From Carex sylvatica (lineage: Eukaryota; Streptophyta; Magnoliopsida; Poales; Cyperaceae), in the NCBI GenBank assembly GCA_964058845.1, contig CAXKVR010000724.1:1-19245 (forward strand): a stretch of 19,245 nucleotides of DNA. The letters are read 5' to 3'. Position numbers and translations under genes: made by a program. Below the pieces are notes generated by a model. The model saw only the letters and a list, made by a program, of their open reading frames with translations, did no database searches and had not been told where the DNA came from. Positions 1-9,063 of this stretch are shown here, piece after piece. Every line of letters begins with the position of its first letter. Position 1 is the stretch's first letter.

Positions 1-785
1 CAGTTTCAGGTGATTTGACAGATGCTGCTGCTGTACTCCAATTCCTTCTGTTACATGCAAATTATATATTTATGATATGCAAGTTTTTTAAAATTTGGTC
101 TTCACTTGGGTACTTATCATGATGATTTTCCTAGAAAATAATTATCACCTATATGGAAGGGTGCTAATTGCTATTCCTTATTCTTAAATGATCTTGGCCT
201 TAACACCTAACTAGCAGTTAACGATGAATTGTAAGACTACATATTTCTTTATCTACATCCTTCATTTGTATTTAAAAAAGAAAAGAAAAAAGAAGTTAAT
301 ACTTATTAAAATAATATATCTTATATAGTACGCAAGTATAAATATTTTTGCGTATGGAAGTCCAAATTTCATGGAAATTTAGATTGTGGTAAATTTAGTT
401 TTCTACAGAAATATTTATACATACTATATAAAAGGTAAATCTTTTAGCCAGTAAAAATACATATTTTAGAAAAATAATAATAATACTGTTAGAGTGGAAT
501 AGAACAATATATTGGTATTTCTTTTTAAAATGAAAAGCTGGGATTTATCCAAAATTTGGAACGCTTATATTATGATATTAATTCCTCTAAAACTAATTAA
601 AAAATATGCAATAAACCATGCTATGCTAGCTGTCAACAACTAAAAAGCAAAAAAAAAAAAAAAATACAGTGACAAGGGTCCTATGTAAAACAGAAGTATT
701 ACGCGTGGCCTTTTCTCCACTGTTATTATTTCTTGATTCTAGTTTATTTTTCGAATCACATTTTGACTACAGTAACCTCAGTGCT
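1..785. other. AT-rich upstream DNA, no gene recognised
   Basis: This is AT-rich noncoding-looking sequence upstream of the SUVH gene. The first ~60 bases are less AT-rich and have a short open frame from base 3, which could be the end of an upstream exon, but I do not recognise it. An imperfect inverted repeat at 320-431 is listed separately. There is an A-run around 649-664. No RNA gene is visible. Confidence 0.5.
320..431. repeat. imperfect inverted repeat, about 110 bp
   Basis: The left arm (320-347) contains TTATATAGTA and GTATAAATATTT. The right arm (409-431) is close to its reverse complement, with AAATATTTATAC and ATACTATATAA. The arms are about 23-28 bases with a small gap. It could be a relic of a short MITE or simply an AT-rich cruciform. 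No target-site duplication is evident. Confidence 0.35.
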
Positions 786-791
786 TATAAA
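786..791 (+). promoter_or_regulatory. candidate TATA box of the SUVH gene
   Basis: TATAAA (within CTTATAAAG) lies about 970 bases before the SUVH start codon. A pyrimidine-rich stretch with TTTTCTCCGCTCTC follows 20-40 bases downstream, where a plant transcription start would be expected. Combined with a splice acceptor at 1741, this fits a gene with a 5'UTR intron. The link to this gene is inferred from position only; other AT-rich hexamers in the region could serve instead. Confidence 0.3.
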
Positions 792-891
792 GTTGTCAGG
801 TTATTCATTTTCTCCGCTCTCTTACCGGGCACCGCTCGTCTTTTCATATTTACAAAGAGAGACACATTACATTGCTTCTGTAAAATTTGAA

Positions 892-1741
892 GGTTTCTTG
901 TCTTGAAAGCTTATAGAGGCGTTTTCTTCTCTGATACCAGGTTCTTGTTCTTTCTTTTTTCATCTTCTTTGATTACTTCTCTTACATTTTTTTTTTTTCT
1001 TAATAATTCTGAACAATGCATTTTGTTAACAACATTCTCTTACATGAGGACTTTCCATCATTGATTGCTAATACTGCAATAATTGTTTTTGCCAAAAGTT
1101 GTTGCAATTTCTCATGCTACTGTTGACATTTTCTGCTTAACCTCTCCAGAATGTAATTTTACAAGAAACTCCCTAAATATTAATTTTCAAGAAACCTTTA
1201 TTGAGGTTATTAATTAATGCAAGATTTTGTCTTGGGCTGGTGCCAGTATTTTATGCATTTCTCTTACATATGTGATAGTTTTACATTTTCCCATACTTTG
1301 TAACGCTGGATTTTCCCATGGTTTTGTGGTTCTGCTTCTGCACTAATTTCTGAAACAGGGTGAATATATGTGAAGTCTCATATGCAACTCTTAATCATAG
1401 CCTTAAAAACATTACACTAATTAATATATTGATTTGATGCCGTAAAACTCTACAAAGTCAGATTGCCACAACAGTAAGATTTATTTTTCTTTTATTGAGA
1501 GAGATCGAGAAGATGCAAACAATAGGTTATTTAAATGCTATCTGTCCGACACATGGCATATACTGATACCGGCACAGTATCAGACTTACCCTTATCTGTT
1601 TGCTTGATTAATGGCTAATTTTATTCGCTAACTAAAACTCATACCAGTGCCAGGTCTGACAAGTTAGTTCGACATAGTGATCAACTATAGATATGTATTC
1701 GTTGTGTTTAATACCCTTTTTTTTCTTCTTACATTGTGCAG
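892..1741 (+). other. probable 5'UTR intron of the SUVH gene (donor uncertain)
   Basis: A long pyrimidine tract followed by TTACATTGTGCAG ends at 1741. It is a strong plant 3' splice site only 14 bases before the SUVH start codon. The donor is uncertain; GAAG/GTTTCTTG near 891 is one candidate. SUVH1/3-type genes often have an intronless coding region and an intron in the leader, which fits. The interval is T-rich and has no convincing ORF. It also includes a few short purine or pyrimidine runs but no repeat I can identify. Confidence 0.4.
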
Positions 1742-1755
1742 TTATCACATTAACC

Positions 1756-3888
1756 ATGGAAACGAAAAAGAGTACGATCTCATCTCCAGCAGCATCACCA
1801 GAAGATATTCATGAAACCGTACCAGTTCCTTCGGATTTGGACATCCTCTCATCCCCCTCTCACACTAATCCATGGGACCCAGTTGTACCAGCAGTCCCAC
1901 CTGGATATGATGTCACACCTAAAGGGCAAAAGAAGCAGCCCGGTCGGGTACGGGTATGGTTACGGAAGAGCAAAACACCTGTCTCAGACGAAACTACAAC
2001 AACCAATAAAGATCAGCCGGTGGTTAGAACCCTAACCGAAGATGATCTTGCGTTGTTGGCTTTATCATCCAATGCCGCAACTCAACATAGGGCTCATGAA
2101 GAGGTGATTTGTGCGATTTCCGATACACTCAAGCGCAGCATAGAGCAAATAAGCCAAGAAGATGGTGTGCAGATCCGACCCAACATGAATCCAAATGATT
2201 TGCTGGCCCCTTTATTCAATGCCGTGACTCGACATAGGGCTCATGCACAGGCGATTCGTGCCAACTTTGATGCCCTCAGGTGCAGGCTAGAACAAACCAT
2301 TGAAGAAGGTAGTGTGAAGATCAAAAAACCCGGCATGAAAGCAGCAAATGATTTGGGGCTAAGCGAAGATCTCGAGTTGTTGGCTTCTCCATTATATGCT
2401 GTGACTCAACCTAGGGTTCATGCAGAGGCGCTTCTTGCAACTTATGATGCACTCAGGCGCAGGCTAGAGCAAATTCATAAAGAAGATGGTGTGTATAACC
2501 GACCCGACATGAAAGCAGAATCAACCATGAAAGAAAATAATTTGATGGCAAACAAGGAGCCCCAGGATGGCCCTGTACCGGGTGTGGAGGTAGGGGATAT
2601 TTTCTATTTCAGGATGGAGATGCGCGTTGTGGGGTTGCATTGTCTCCCCATGGGAGGGATATTTTGTATGGGAAAAGGTGTCAACAAGATCGCCATAGCA
2701 ATCGTGTCCTCTGGGGGATATGAAAATGAAGATGATAATGCTGGTGAGCTGGTGTACACCGGCGAGAGAGGAAAAGGTAAGAAGAAGGTAAAGCAGAGAG
2801 GTGACCAGAAGCTCAAGGGAGGAAAACTTAGACTCGAGGGAGGAAACTATGCCATGAACCAAAGCAGGATTCAGGGAAAGTTGATCAGGGTTATTAGGAG
2901 TAGGAAGGACCCATTCAACCCGGTCAACAAAGTTTACATCTATGATGGGTTGTACAAGATCCATGAGATGAAAACCAAGCGGACTTTAAAGTTTGTTCTA
3001 TTTAAAGAACCAGGCCAGCCCGAGGGATTCGCCAATTGGATAAGGACCGAGGAATGGAAAAAAAACCCGTCTTCTAGAGGGGATGAAGTACTAACTTGGG
3101 ATCTCTCCTCAGGTAAGGAGAGTATACCTGTTATTGTTGTGAATGAAGTGGATGATGAACTGGAACCCAATAATTTTGTTTATGTCATCACTACTGTGCT
3201 TAAATCAACAAATGACCAAACTAGGAGAGAGAATGACAAATTGTGGGCAGGATGCAAGTGCAAAAAGATGTGCATTCCTGGCCGTACCAGCTGTTATTGC
3301 GAGTCAGAAAATGGTGGCTGGCTTCCTTATAGCTCATCGGGTCTGTTAACAAAACGATTGCCAATGTTATATGAGTGTGGCTCAGGATGTGAGTGCACGA
3401 TAAATTGCCAAAACAGGGTCACAGAGAGGGGTATCAAGCTACATTTCGAGGTTTTTCGGACTGAAAATCATGGGTGGGGTGTCCGGTCGTGGGACCCAAT
3501 CCGTGCTGGGTCTTTTGTGTGTGAATTTGTGGGTGAGCATTTGGAGAACCCTTATCCAGAGCGTAAAGAATTGGTTTTGAATGGGTATGTTTTTTGTACA
3601 ACACACCCGGGAAAGAAGGCAATGAAATGGAATTTGGGTATGGAACTGGATAGAAAAGGGGAAGAGAAGTGTTATTATGAGCCTGAGCGGAATCCGGTGC
3701 CGGTAATAAGTGCAAAATTTGTGGGAAATATGTCCCGTTTCATAAATCACAGCTGTGACCCGAATTTGTTTTGGCAGCTGGTGCGGTACCGGCAAAGGGA
3801 GGGGCAGCACACACATGTGATGTTTTTTGCCTTGAACCACATCCCGCCTTTGACCGAACTGACGTATGATTGTAATGGCGATATATAG
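1756..3888 (+). CDS. SUVH1/3-like: SUVH1/3-type SET-domain protein with SRA domain (histone H3K9 methyltransferase family)
   Basis: Encodes 710 residues in one uninterrupted frame. The start at 1756 (ACCATGG context) is preferred because the 21 extra upstream codons are translated from a splice-acceptor pyrimidine tract. Order: Ser/Pro-rich N-terminus (1-95); three related helical segments (about 96-146, 147-203, 204-257); SRA/YDG domain (about 273-432) starting VPGVEVGD and containing AIAIVSSGGY, GDQKL and YIYDGLYKI; pre-SET cluster with all nine cysteines (500-551); SET domain with GWG (573-575), NHSC (664-667) and ELTYD (701-705). The family binds methylated DNA through SRA and acts on H3K9 in the nucleus; SUVH1/3 can also act as methyl-DNA readers that support transcription. 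Oddities: the frame ends six residues after the TYD tyrosine, Cys706 stands where relatives have Tyr, and the post-SET Cys cluster is absent. Family assignment is very secure; activity is doubtful. Confidence 0.95.
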   Translation: METKKSTISSPAASPEDIHETVPVPSDLDILSSPSHTNPWDPVVPAVPPGYDVTPKGQKKQPGRVRVWLRKSKTPVSDETTTTNKDQPVVRTLTEDDLALLALSSNAATQHRAHEEVICAISDTLKRSIEQISQEDGVQIRPNMNPNDLLAPLFNAVTRHRAHAQAIRANFDALRCRLEQTIEEGSVKIKKPGMKAANDLGLSEDLELLASPLYAVTQPRVHAEALLATYDALRRRLEQIHKEDGVYNRPDMKAESTMKENNLMANKEPQDGPVPGVEVGDIFYFRMEMRVVGLHCLPMGGIFCMGKGVNKIAIAIVSSGGYENEDDNAGELVYTGERGKGKKKVKQRGDQKLKGGKLRLEGGNYAMNQSRIQGKLIRVIRSRKDPFNPVNKVYIYDGLYKIHEMKTKRTLKFVLFKEPGQPEGFANWIRTEEWKKNPSSRGDEVLTWDLSSGKESIPVIVVNEVDDELEPNNFVYVITTVLKSTNDQTRRENDKLWAGCKCKKMCIPGRTSCYCESENGGWLPYSSSGLLTKRLPMLYECGSGCECTINCQNRVTERGIKLHFEVFRTENHGWGVRSWDPIRAGSFVCEFVGEHLENPYPERKELVLNGYVFCTTHPGKKAMKWNLGMELDRKGEEKCYYEPERNPVPVISAKFVGNMSRFINHSCDPNLFWQLVRYRQREGQHTHVMFFALNHIPPLTELTYDCNGDI
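2041..2526 (+). repeat. three tandem in-frame copies of the pre-SRA helical segment in SUVH
   Basis: Copies start at 2041, 2194 and 2365 (residues 96, 147, 204). Each has an acidic (D/N/E)DL start, an A(A/V)T-x-x-R-(A/V)-H core, a hydrophobic helix ending L(K/R)-x-x-(I/L)EQ, and a tail near (R/K)(P)xMK. The third copy, with YDALRRRLEQ and RPDMKA, is the closest to the single copy normally found before the SRA domain. DNA similarity is still visible (for example CATAGGGCTCATG in copies 1 and 2), so the repeats arose by tandem duplication. Confidence 0.85.
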
Positions 3889-3900
3889 TTTCTAATTTCT

Positions 3901-3934
3901 ATGCATGCATGCATCCATGCCTGCCTGCCTGCCT
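3901..3934. repeat. microsatellite, (ATGC)n grading into (CTGC)n
   Basis: About three ATGC units are followed by four CTGC units just after the SUVH stop codon, probably in the 3'UTR. Confidence 0.8.
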
Positions 3935-4607
3935 ACTGTTTTGGTTGATCCAATGGTACAAGTGTGCCTTGCAATCATGAAATGAATTGAAGCTCTTTAA
4001 ACATGTTTCGCAATTTAACCTCTTCCCTTCTTTATTTATAGCCTCAATTCAACGAAAGACGTGAAAATCTTTATCCCTAATTTTGCCTGTGAAGTGTAAC
4101 AAGATTCAAGAGGTCAAAACTCAGTCTTTAATTAAGAATAATATAATTAAATTAAGGACGGACCAGGAGTCCAGGACCAGCTCCAGCTCCAGCTCCAGCT
4201 CCAGCTGAGGCTTCACCGTCAAATGAAAATTGAATTGAAATTAAGGGATTTTATTTATTGTTATAAATAATAGAATATAAAGGGATTTCGATCGTAAACT
4301 GTTATCTGACCTTGTATTTTACAGAATTCGAAAGGACAACCCAATTAAAACAGTATTCTCCATGCAGTAAATATGGAAATCACACGAATACTTAATTTAT
4401 TCCGTGCATTCCTTTCCACCTTAGACGTACCGAATTGGCCCGGATTCTGCTTGAACGGTTCGAATCTAAACATCTATAAAATATTCTGTTAAGAAGTCGA
4501 CAAAAATGAAATCACATCTCTCATGTGCCAAATACAAAATAAACATTATCAAGTGGATACAATTGTAAATTACCACGACGATTTTAACTTTGCATTTTGA
4601 ATAACAG
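3935..4607. other. SUVH 3' flank and NSE1 intron-like DNA, no gene recognised
   Basis: AT-rich sequence between the SUVH stop and the first NSE1 exon remnant. I looked for the conserved NSE1 N-terminal exon (Trp-Arg-His-His region) and did not find it. Apart from a short CTCCAG repeat, nothing is supported here. Confidence 0.5.
4178..4206. repeat. CTCCAG hexanucleotide repeat
   Basis: Four consecutive CTCCAG units (4181-4204) with partial units on both sides, in noncoding DNA. Confidence 0.85.
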
Positions 4608-4688
4608 TCCAGTACAAGGATATATTTAATCAAGCTCTTCTGAAGATAAAAGATGCATTAGCCTATATGTACAATTCGAGCTAAGAGC
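4608..4688 (+). pseudogene. NSE1: NSE1 exon remnant, 5' part of the split exon
   Basis: A pyrimidine-rich tract and AACAG at 4607 (alternative acceptor at 4612) precede codons reading YKDIFNQALLKIKDALAY from 4613. Two extra bases (AT, 4667-4668) then shift the frame, after which VQFELRA follows to 4688. Exactly this point of the conserved FELRAC motif is where the copia LTR begins. The frame continues after the insertion at 15310. Confidence 0.8.
4684..4688. repeat. target-site duplication AGAGC (left) of outer copia element
   Basis: AGAGC directly precedes the LTR (TG at 4689). The partner is AGAGC at 15310-15314 after the duplicated LTR end. The nearer copy at 15190-15194 reads AGAGA, one base changed. 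Confidence 0.85.
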
Positions 4689-4999
4689 TGATTAATTTTT
4701 GAGAATTAAAGTAACTATCAAAGAAACACAAGACTCTCCAAACCTCCCTCCCTTCTTTTGTTTTAATCGAATATATTTGTATATTTTACATGAGAATTCT
4801 GATATACTAATATAGATGAGGAGATTAGTAATCAGGCAACAATCTGCCATATTACTTCATTCCCTTTCTAGAGATTTATTTATATATTTTACAACAAGTT
4901 ACAAAGCAATAAATATAATTCGGCTCCAGCTTGCTATCTTCGGCTGAGTGCCCCACCTTCCATCTTTGTCTGGCAGAGATTTCCTTTGGCACTCCAACA
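4689..4999 (-). repeat. 3' LTR of outer copia element
   Basis: 311 bp, same length as its partner at 14879-15189. On the minus strand it starts TGTTGGAGTGCC and ends AATTAATCA, with a TATATAAATA promoter-like box inside. Confidence 0.92.
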
Positions 5000-5008
5000 C
5001 TCCCTCTC
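5000..5008 (-). promoter_or_regulatory. polypurine tract of outer copia element
   Basis: Minus strand reads TTGAGAGGGAG immediately before the 3' LTR, the expected position for priming plus-strand synthesis. Confidence 0.75.
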
Positions 5009-5229
5009 AAGTTGGTATGTACAGATCTGTCATGGCCAACTTGCTTAGTATGCCATGGAATATCTTGCTCGAGGTTGCCTTAGTGAGAATCAAGCTGTTC
5101 TTTTGACTTCACATATATCAGTCGAATTATCTTTGCTTCGATATTTTCATGGAGATAATGTCCGTTAACCCCAACATGTTTGGTTCGATCATGTTGAACT
5201 GGATTGTGTGAGATATCAATTGCTGCCTT
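5009..5229 (-). pseudogene. copia RNase H C-terminus remnant
   Basis: On the minus strand the frame reads KAAIDISHNPVQHDRTKHV and continues to VKSKEQL. A small deletion near 5086-5096 then removes the usual ADILTK junction and shifts the frame. The remaining tail (SSKIFHGILSKL, then MTDLYIPT) continues in another frame to the polypurine tract. This is the conserved end of the Ty1/copia RNase H domain. Everything upstream (integrase, reverse transcriptase) is missing, cut off where the X-C element starts at 5230. Confidence 0.85.
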
Positions 5230-5617
5230 TGTTACACCAAAAGGTAATGCATAAAGTTTCAGTACAGTAAACTGTAACTTTTAAACCTTTATTACACCTT
5301 TCGAATCGGATTGCAAGTACACAATCCTATCGAGCAGTATATTTAGGTATCGATCCAAATGACGGTTCAAGTATTAACTAGATTTTACCTAAATTAATTA
5401 AAAATTAGAAGTTGGAAAATGTTGGTTTTGTGTATTTATGATCCTAACAATTCAATGACAATAATTAATTACAAGAAAATAAATAAACTTGATTTCAATC
5501 AATAATAAAAAAGCGTTTCCAGGGTTTCTGATTTCATCTTCAATTCTACCTCTTGGTACCTAATGCGGGGCGTATGACCCTCAATTTAATACAATAGCCA
5601 TTTATTTCTGTATTGAT
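5230..5617 (-). mobile_element. family X solo-LTR-like element, copy X-C, left part
   Basis: It starts TGTTACACCAAAAGG and aligns with the start of X-A (11954) through GTTTCAGTACAG, the CCTATCGA region and GGCGTTTCCAGGGTTT. It is more diverged than X-A or X-B and has only one trace of the palindromic repeats. It breaks at 5617, where TTGAT and the Sirevirus-like LTR begin, and resumes at 14261. The left TSD would be GCCTT, but the other end is deleted so it cannot be confirmed. Confidence 0.8.
5613..5617. repeat. target-site duplication TTGAT of the Sirevirus-like element
   Basis: TTGAT at 5613-5617 and TTGAT at 14256-14260 flank the element exactly at the LTR ends. Without the insertion, the X sequence reads straight through (TTTCTGTATTGATAGTTTTG). 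Confidence 0.92.
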
Positions 5618-6722
5618 TGTTATACTAAGTGCGCCACTAATTGCTCTAAAAATTGAAAATAATCGCAATTGAAAGTAAATAGATGAGTTTAGAGAGAATT
5701 GACACGCGAGATGATAACGGAGTTTGACAAAATAAAGGCCTACGTCTCCGGGGCTTTGCAACCTCTTCTAGGTGTGCCTTTCTATTATCCATTACAAAAG
5801 AATTACAACTTGTGAACCGTTGAGCCCTTACAATTCAAGCGGAAAGTCAATCGGCCAACTAGAGATGAGAACCGGTGAGCCCTTACAACCAAGGGAAGTC
5901 ACACAGCCTACTAGAGATGAGAACAAGGTCTCTAAGTTTAAGCTACTCAAGAGAAACACTAAATAGATCACTCTAACCTAATTTAAATCAAGATTAGTGA
6001 AGTAGGTTTGAGGTTGTTTGAGTGATTTTGAAGTTTTAAGCTCTCATAACAATGAAGTAACTAAAACTCTCAGAAAATTACTTTTTAGAAGATTAGGGTC
6101 GGCTGAAATGCTTTAGGAAGAGACCTCATTGCTTTAGGAAGAGACCTCATTGCTCTATTTATAGAGACAGCTCCAGAAAGAGCAAATTGAGTTAAAACGT
6201 TATAGATGTTTGATAATACATTATAACATTTTAGCTCAATTTAAATTTAGGTTTTTTTTTTTTCTGTGAGATCGATCAAAAAGTTACCAACGATTATAAA
6301 ATATTCACAACGATTTGGCTCTGTAAAAACTTGATCAAAAATAGATTTTTTTGAAACATGAATTTAATTAAAATGTTACAACATTTATAAAACGTCTGTA
6401 ATGTTTGAGGTTAAATCTTGTGTTTGATCAAGCTGTCCCTTAGAGTTTTCTTACAGGTTAAATTGTTATAACGTTTTACAAACGTTACCAACGTTTGTTC
6501 CATGTTTAAACAACATCAAACACACTTTACCAAATTTAAAATATTATAATTTAAAATCTTGATAAATGTCTTCATGATTTCTTCAGTTCAAGCAATCCAT
6601 ATCGCAATTCCAATTAGCTTAAACCTGCATATCTCTAAAAATAGAAGAAATTATAAAATTCAACAATTATATGTTTTTGCAAATTAGTCAAATAGACGAA
6701 AAATATTATTACTAGAATAACA
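5618..6722 (-). repeat. 3' LTR of the Sirevirus-like element
   Basis: 1105 bp, plus strand TGTTATACTAAG to AGAATAACA. It aligns along its whole length with the interrupted right LTR. It has a private 21-bp tandem duplication (6109-6129 and 6130-6150, TGCTTTAGGAAGAGACCTCAT), whereas the right LTR has one copy. Many copies of AACGTT-like half-sites lie in its second half. Confidence 0.9.
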
Positions 6723-6736
6723 ATCTCTCCCTTTTG
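6723..6736 (-). promoter_or_regulatory. polypurine tract of the Sirevirus-like element
   Basis: Minus strand AAAAGGGAGAGATT directly abuts the 3' LTR. A second purine run (GAGAGGGGGAGC on the minus strand, 6886-6897) lies about 160 bases upstream; extra purine tracts are common in Sireviruses. Confidence 0.65.
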
Positions 6737-7359
6737 ATGATTTATAAAAACATACAATGCGAGTAAGTGCATAAATCAAATTTTTTCTTAATTACGATTA
6801 TCCAATTGTTATTTTGCATGACTAGCAATTTCTACCATTTTTGAAAATCGACGAAAGGGAGAAAAATTAGCACAAATTTAAGGTGCTCCCCCTCTCAAAA
6901 TATGCACTCCATCTTAATTTAGTAATATATAATACCGATAAATCACAAATAAAATAACATTGAGGGATTACTCTATTATTCTTCATAACAATTGACAAGT
7001 CCATTTCAATTTGCAAATTTAAAACAAGAATTGTCACTCGACAAATCAATTCATGCATATCACAATGCATACAACTTGTCAAGGTTCTAAGATATGCAAT
7101 TCTATGCATTCAATAATTTTATAATTTAACCCTTGAACAATCCACAAATCTAAGATTTATCGAACTTAATAATTCAAGTCATTCACAACACAAATCAAGC
7201 AATTCATATTGTAACTCAAACAATTTTAAGCAATTCAAACAATTGAAACATAACATAATAATGTTCAAATTTAACACATGAAACTTAGAAATTAGTTCAA
7301 CACATAACAAACAAATTAGTGATTTATAGTTTGAAATTAAGAAAAAAGAAATGGTGGAA
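6737..7359 (-). other. untranslated 3' region of the Sirevirus-like element
   Basis: AT-rich sequence between the end of the extra ORF and the polypurine tract. It contains the additional purine run noted above. I see no coding region; short open frames here are AT-rich and unrelated to known domains. Confidence 0.5.
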
Positions 7360-8751
7360 CTACTCGTCGTCATTGTCGTCACGATCATCATCTTCTTCGT
7401 AGTCATCTTCTTCTTTTTCTTATTCTTCTTCACCTTCCTCTTCTTCTTCTTCTTCCACATTTTCTTTCTCTACGTCATCGAAGTTTAAGGGTTGAGATGC
7501 TGGCTCACTTGAAGAACCAAATTACTTCACAAATTGAGCATTGAGATCATGGGTGGCATCTTCAAGGTCTTTAATAGATTTGACATTTTTGCTAATACGA
7601 GTTCTAAGACCCAGAAAACACTTCTTCATTTCTTTAAACCCTTCAGCCATATCTTTGAAACCTTTTTGCACCTCCAACCGATGTTCTCTTATTTGTTCAA
7701 CCAACCAAACCATGGTTTTATTTATACCGGGTGGTATATTACCTGCTAGAGGTGGCATTTGGGATTGATCTTCTCCACCCGTATTCTCTTCAATGTTTTT
7801 CCTTGGGTCCCAATATTGGTTAGAAAGAGCACCATCTTTAAAGATCCATTTGTTGATACCCTTAGCCTCGAGTTTGTACTATCGTAGACCGGATGGTGCA
7901 TTAACATATATCCAACCTTGTTTGGTCAAGAGATCAACCAAGTGTACCAGTGTAAATGTTGGAGTACTCTCGGGAATTTCAATTTCATTTGCTCGAATAA
8001 TTTTATGAATAAGAGAATCATAGGGTAAGAGAGCTATCTTGCTTTCAAAAGCACTTCTCATATGATGGAGAATGATGTATGGCAAGTTGAACCTCTTGTC
8101 ATCCAATTGAATGAGATGCCTAAGATAGTACATCGGACCCCACTCAATTTTGATCTTTATAGTTGCCTTTGGGTTAAGGATATTATTGATGAAGAGAAAG
8201 ATCAACCGGTGAAGAGCTGGAAGATGAGAACAATAAAGAGGTACTCCACCCCAGTTTTTGCGATCAAACCAAGTCTTGTATTGGTCGATGGTTTTCGTCA
8301 AGCCACTTGGCCAACCTCTCAAGACATAGGTTTTTTCCCCATCATTCGGGATTTCAAGGCATTGAGAAATAAAGTCAAGTGAGAGTATTATCTCCTTCCC
8401 GCATATATAGGTAGAGAGAAAGAATGGGTTCTCAGAGATTGTGAGGTTAGCATAGAAAGTTCGAGTGAGTAATTCGGTATACGATTCACTACACTTGAGT
8501 AGATTATTCCAATTTCAATGCATTATATAGTGAATCAATTTGGAATCCTCTTTAGGAGAGAAGGTAACTGTGGATTTGTCAAAATAGAAGCACTGAGTAA
8601 ATTTTCGAGTTTGAAATTGGCCAAGGTAGTTATGGTGGACTCTTGCATTACGAAATATGCAGTTGTTTGAACGGTGTATAACCCAGCTTGGTTGTGCATG
8701 ACCTCTACTACCTTGACCCAATTCGATTCAGGATTGTTTCTTTGGTGCCAT
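7360..8751 (-). pseudogene. extra ('envelope-like' / plant transposon-domain) ORF downstream of pol, with in-frame stops
   Basis: One frame runs 463 codons from ATG at 8749-8751 (MAPKKQ start, common in this protein group) to TAG at 7360-7362, without any frameshift. It is interrupted by stops at 8728-8730, 8515-8517, 7876-7878, 7519-7521 and 7420-7422. The core (8322-7879) resembles the putative plant transposon domain often annotated next to plant retroelements: YYLRHLIQLDD, LPYIILHHMRSA, LLPYDSLIHKI. After it come a helical Glu/Lys-rich segment (7700-7560) and a very acidic Glu/Asp tail. Position between RNase H and the 3' LTR is that of the Sirevirus envelope-like gene. No clear membrane segment remains. 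The role of such proteins is not established. Confidence 0.65.
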
Positions 8752-9024
8752 TGAAAGAGAGATAATGAAATATTTACTGATTGAAGAATTGAGTACGAAT
8801 GCGAGAAGAGAAGAGTGAAATAAACACCTTCATGAAGCCGGATCGTCGATCAATCGGTTGGATTGCCAGATTTGAGAAGAGGATTTTGGCTAGGGTTTAT
8901 GGAGAGAGGAGAAGAGAGAAAAAGATGGTGATTTTGACGGTAGATATGAGTATAGGGAAGAGAGGAGAGGAGAGGAGAAATCAACAAGAATTTCTCGAAA
9001 TGATTGAGTGTAGAGGCCGTAGTA

Positions 9025-9063
<39 letters not shown>

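Noticed and set aside
669..890. 73-codon frame upstream of SUVH
   Set aside because: Low-complexity T-rich reading across the likely promoter and leader; no ATG in good context and no similarity.
1693..1755. Upstream in-frame ATG giving a hydrophobic, signal-peptide-like N-terminus to SUVH
   Set aside because: It is translated from the pyrimidine tract of a strong splice acceptor (AG at 1741); a nuclear protein does not need it. The start at 1756 has good context.
2521..3840. Long open frames on the minus strand inside SUVH (up to 147 codons)
   Set aside because: They are antisense shadows of a strongly conserved coding frame and match no domain.
7179..7460. Lys-rich minus-strand frame as a separate protein
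   Set aside because: It is a shifted reading of the GAA/GAT-rich acidic tail of the extra ORF.
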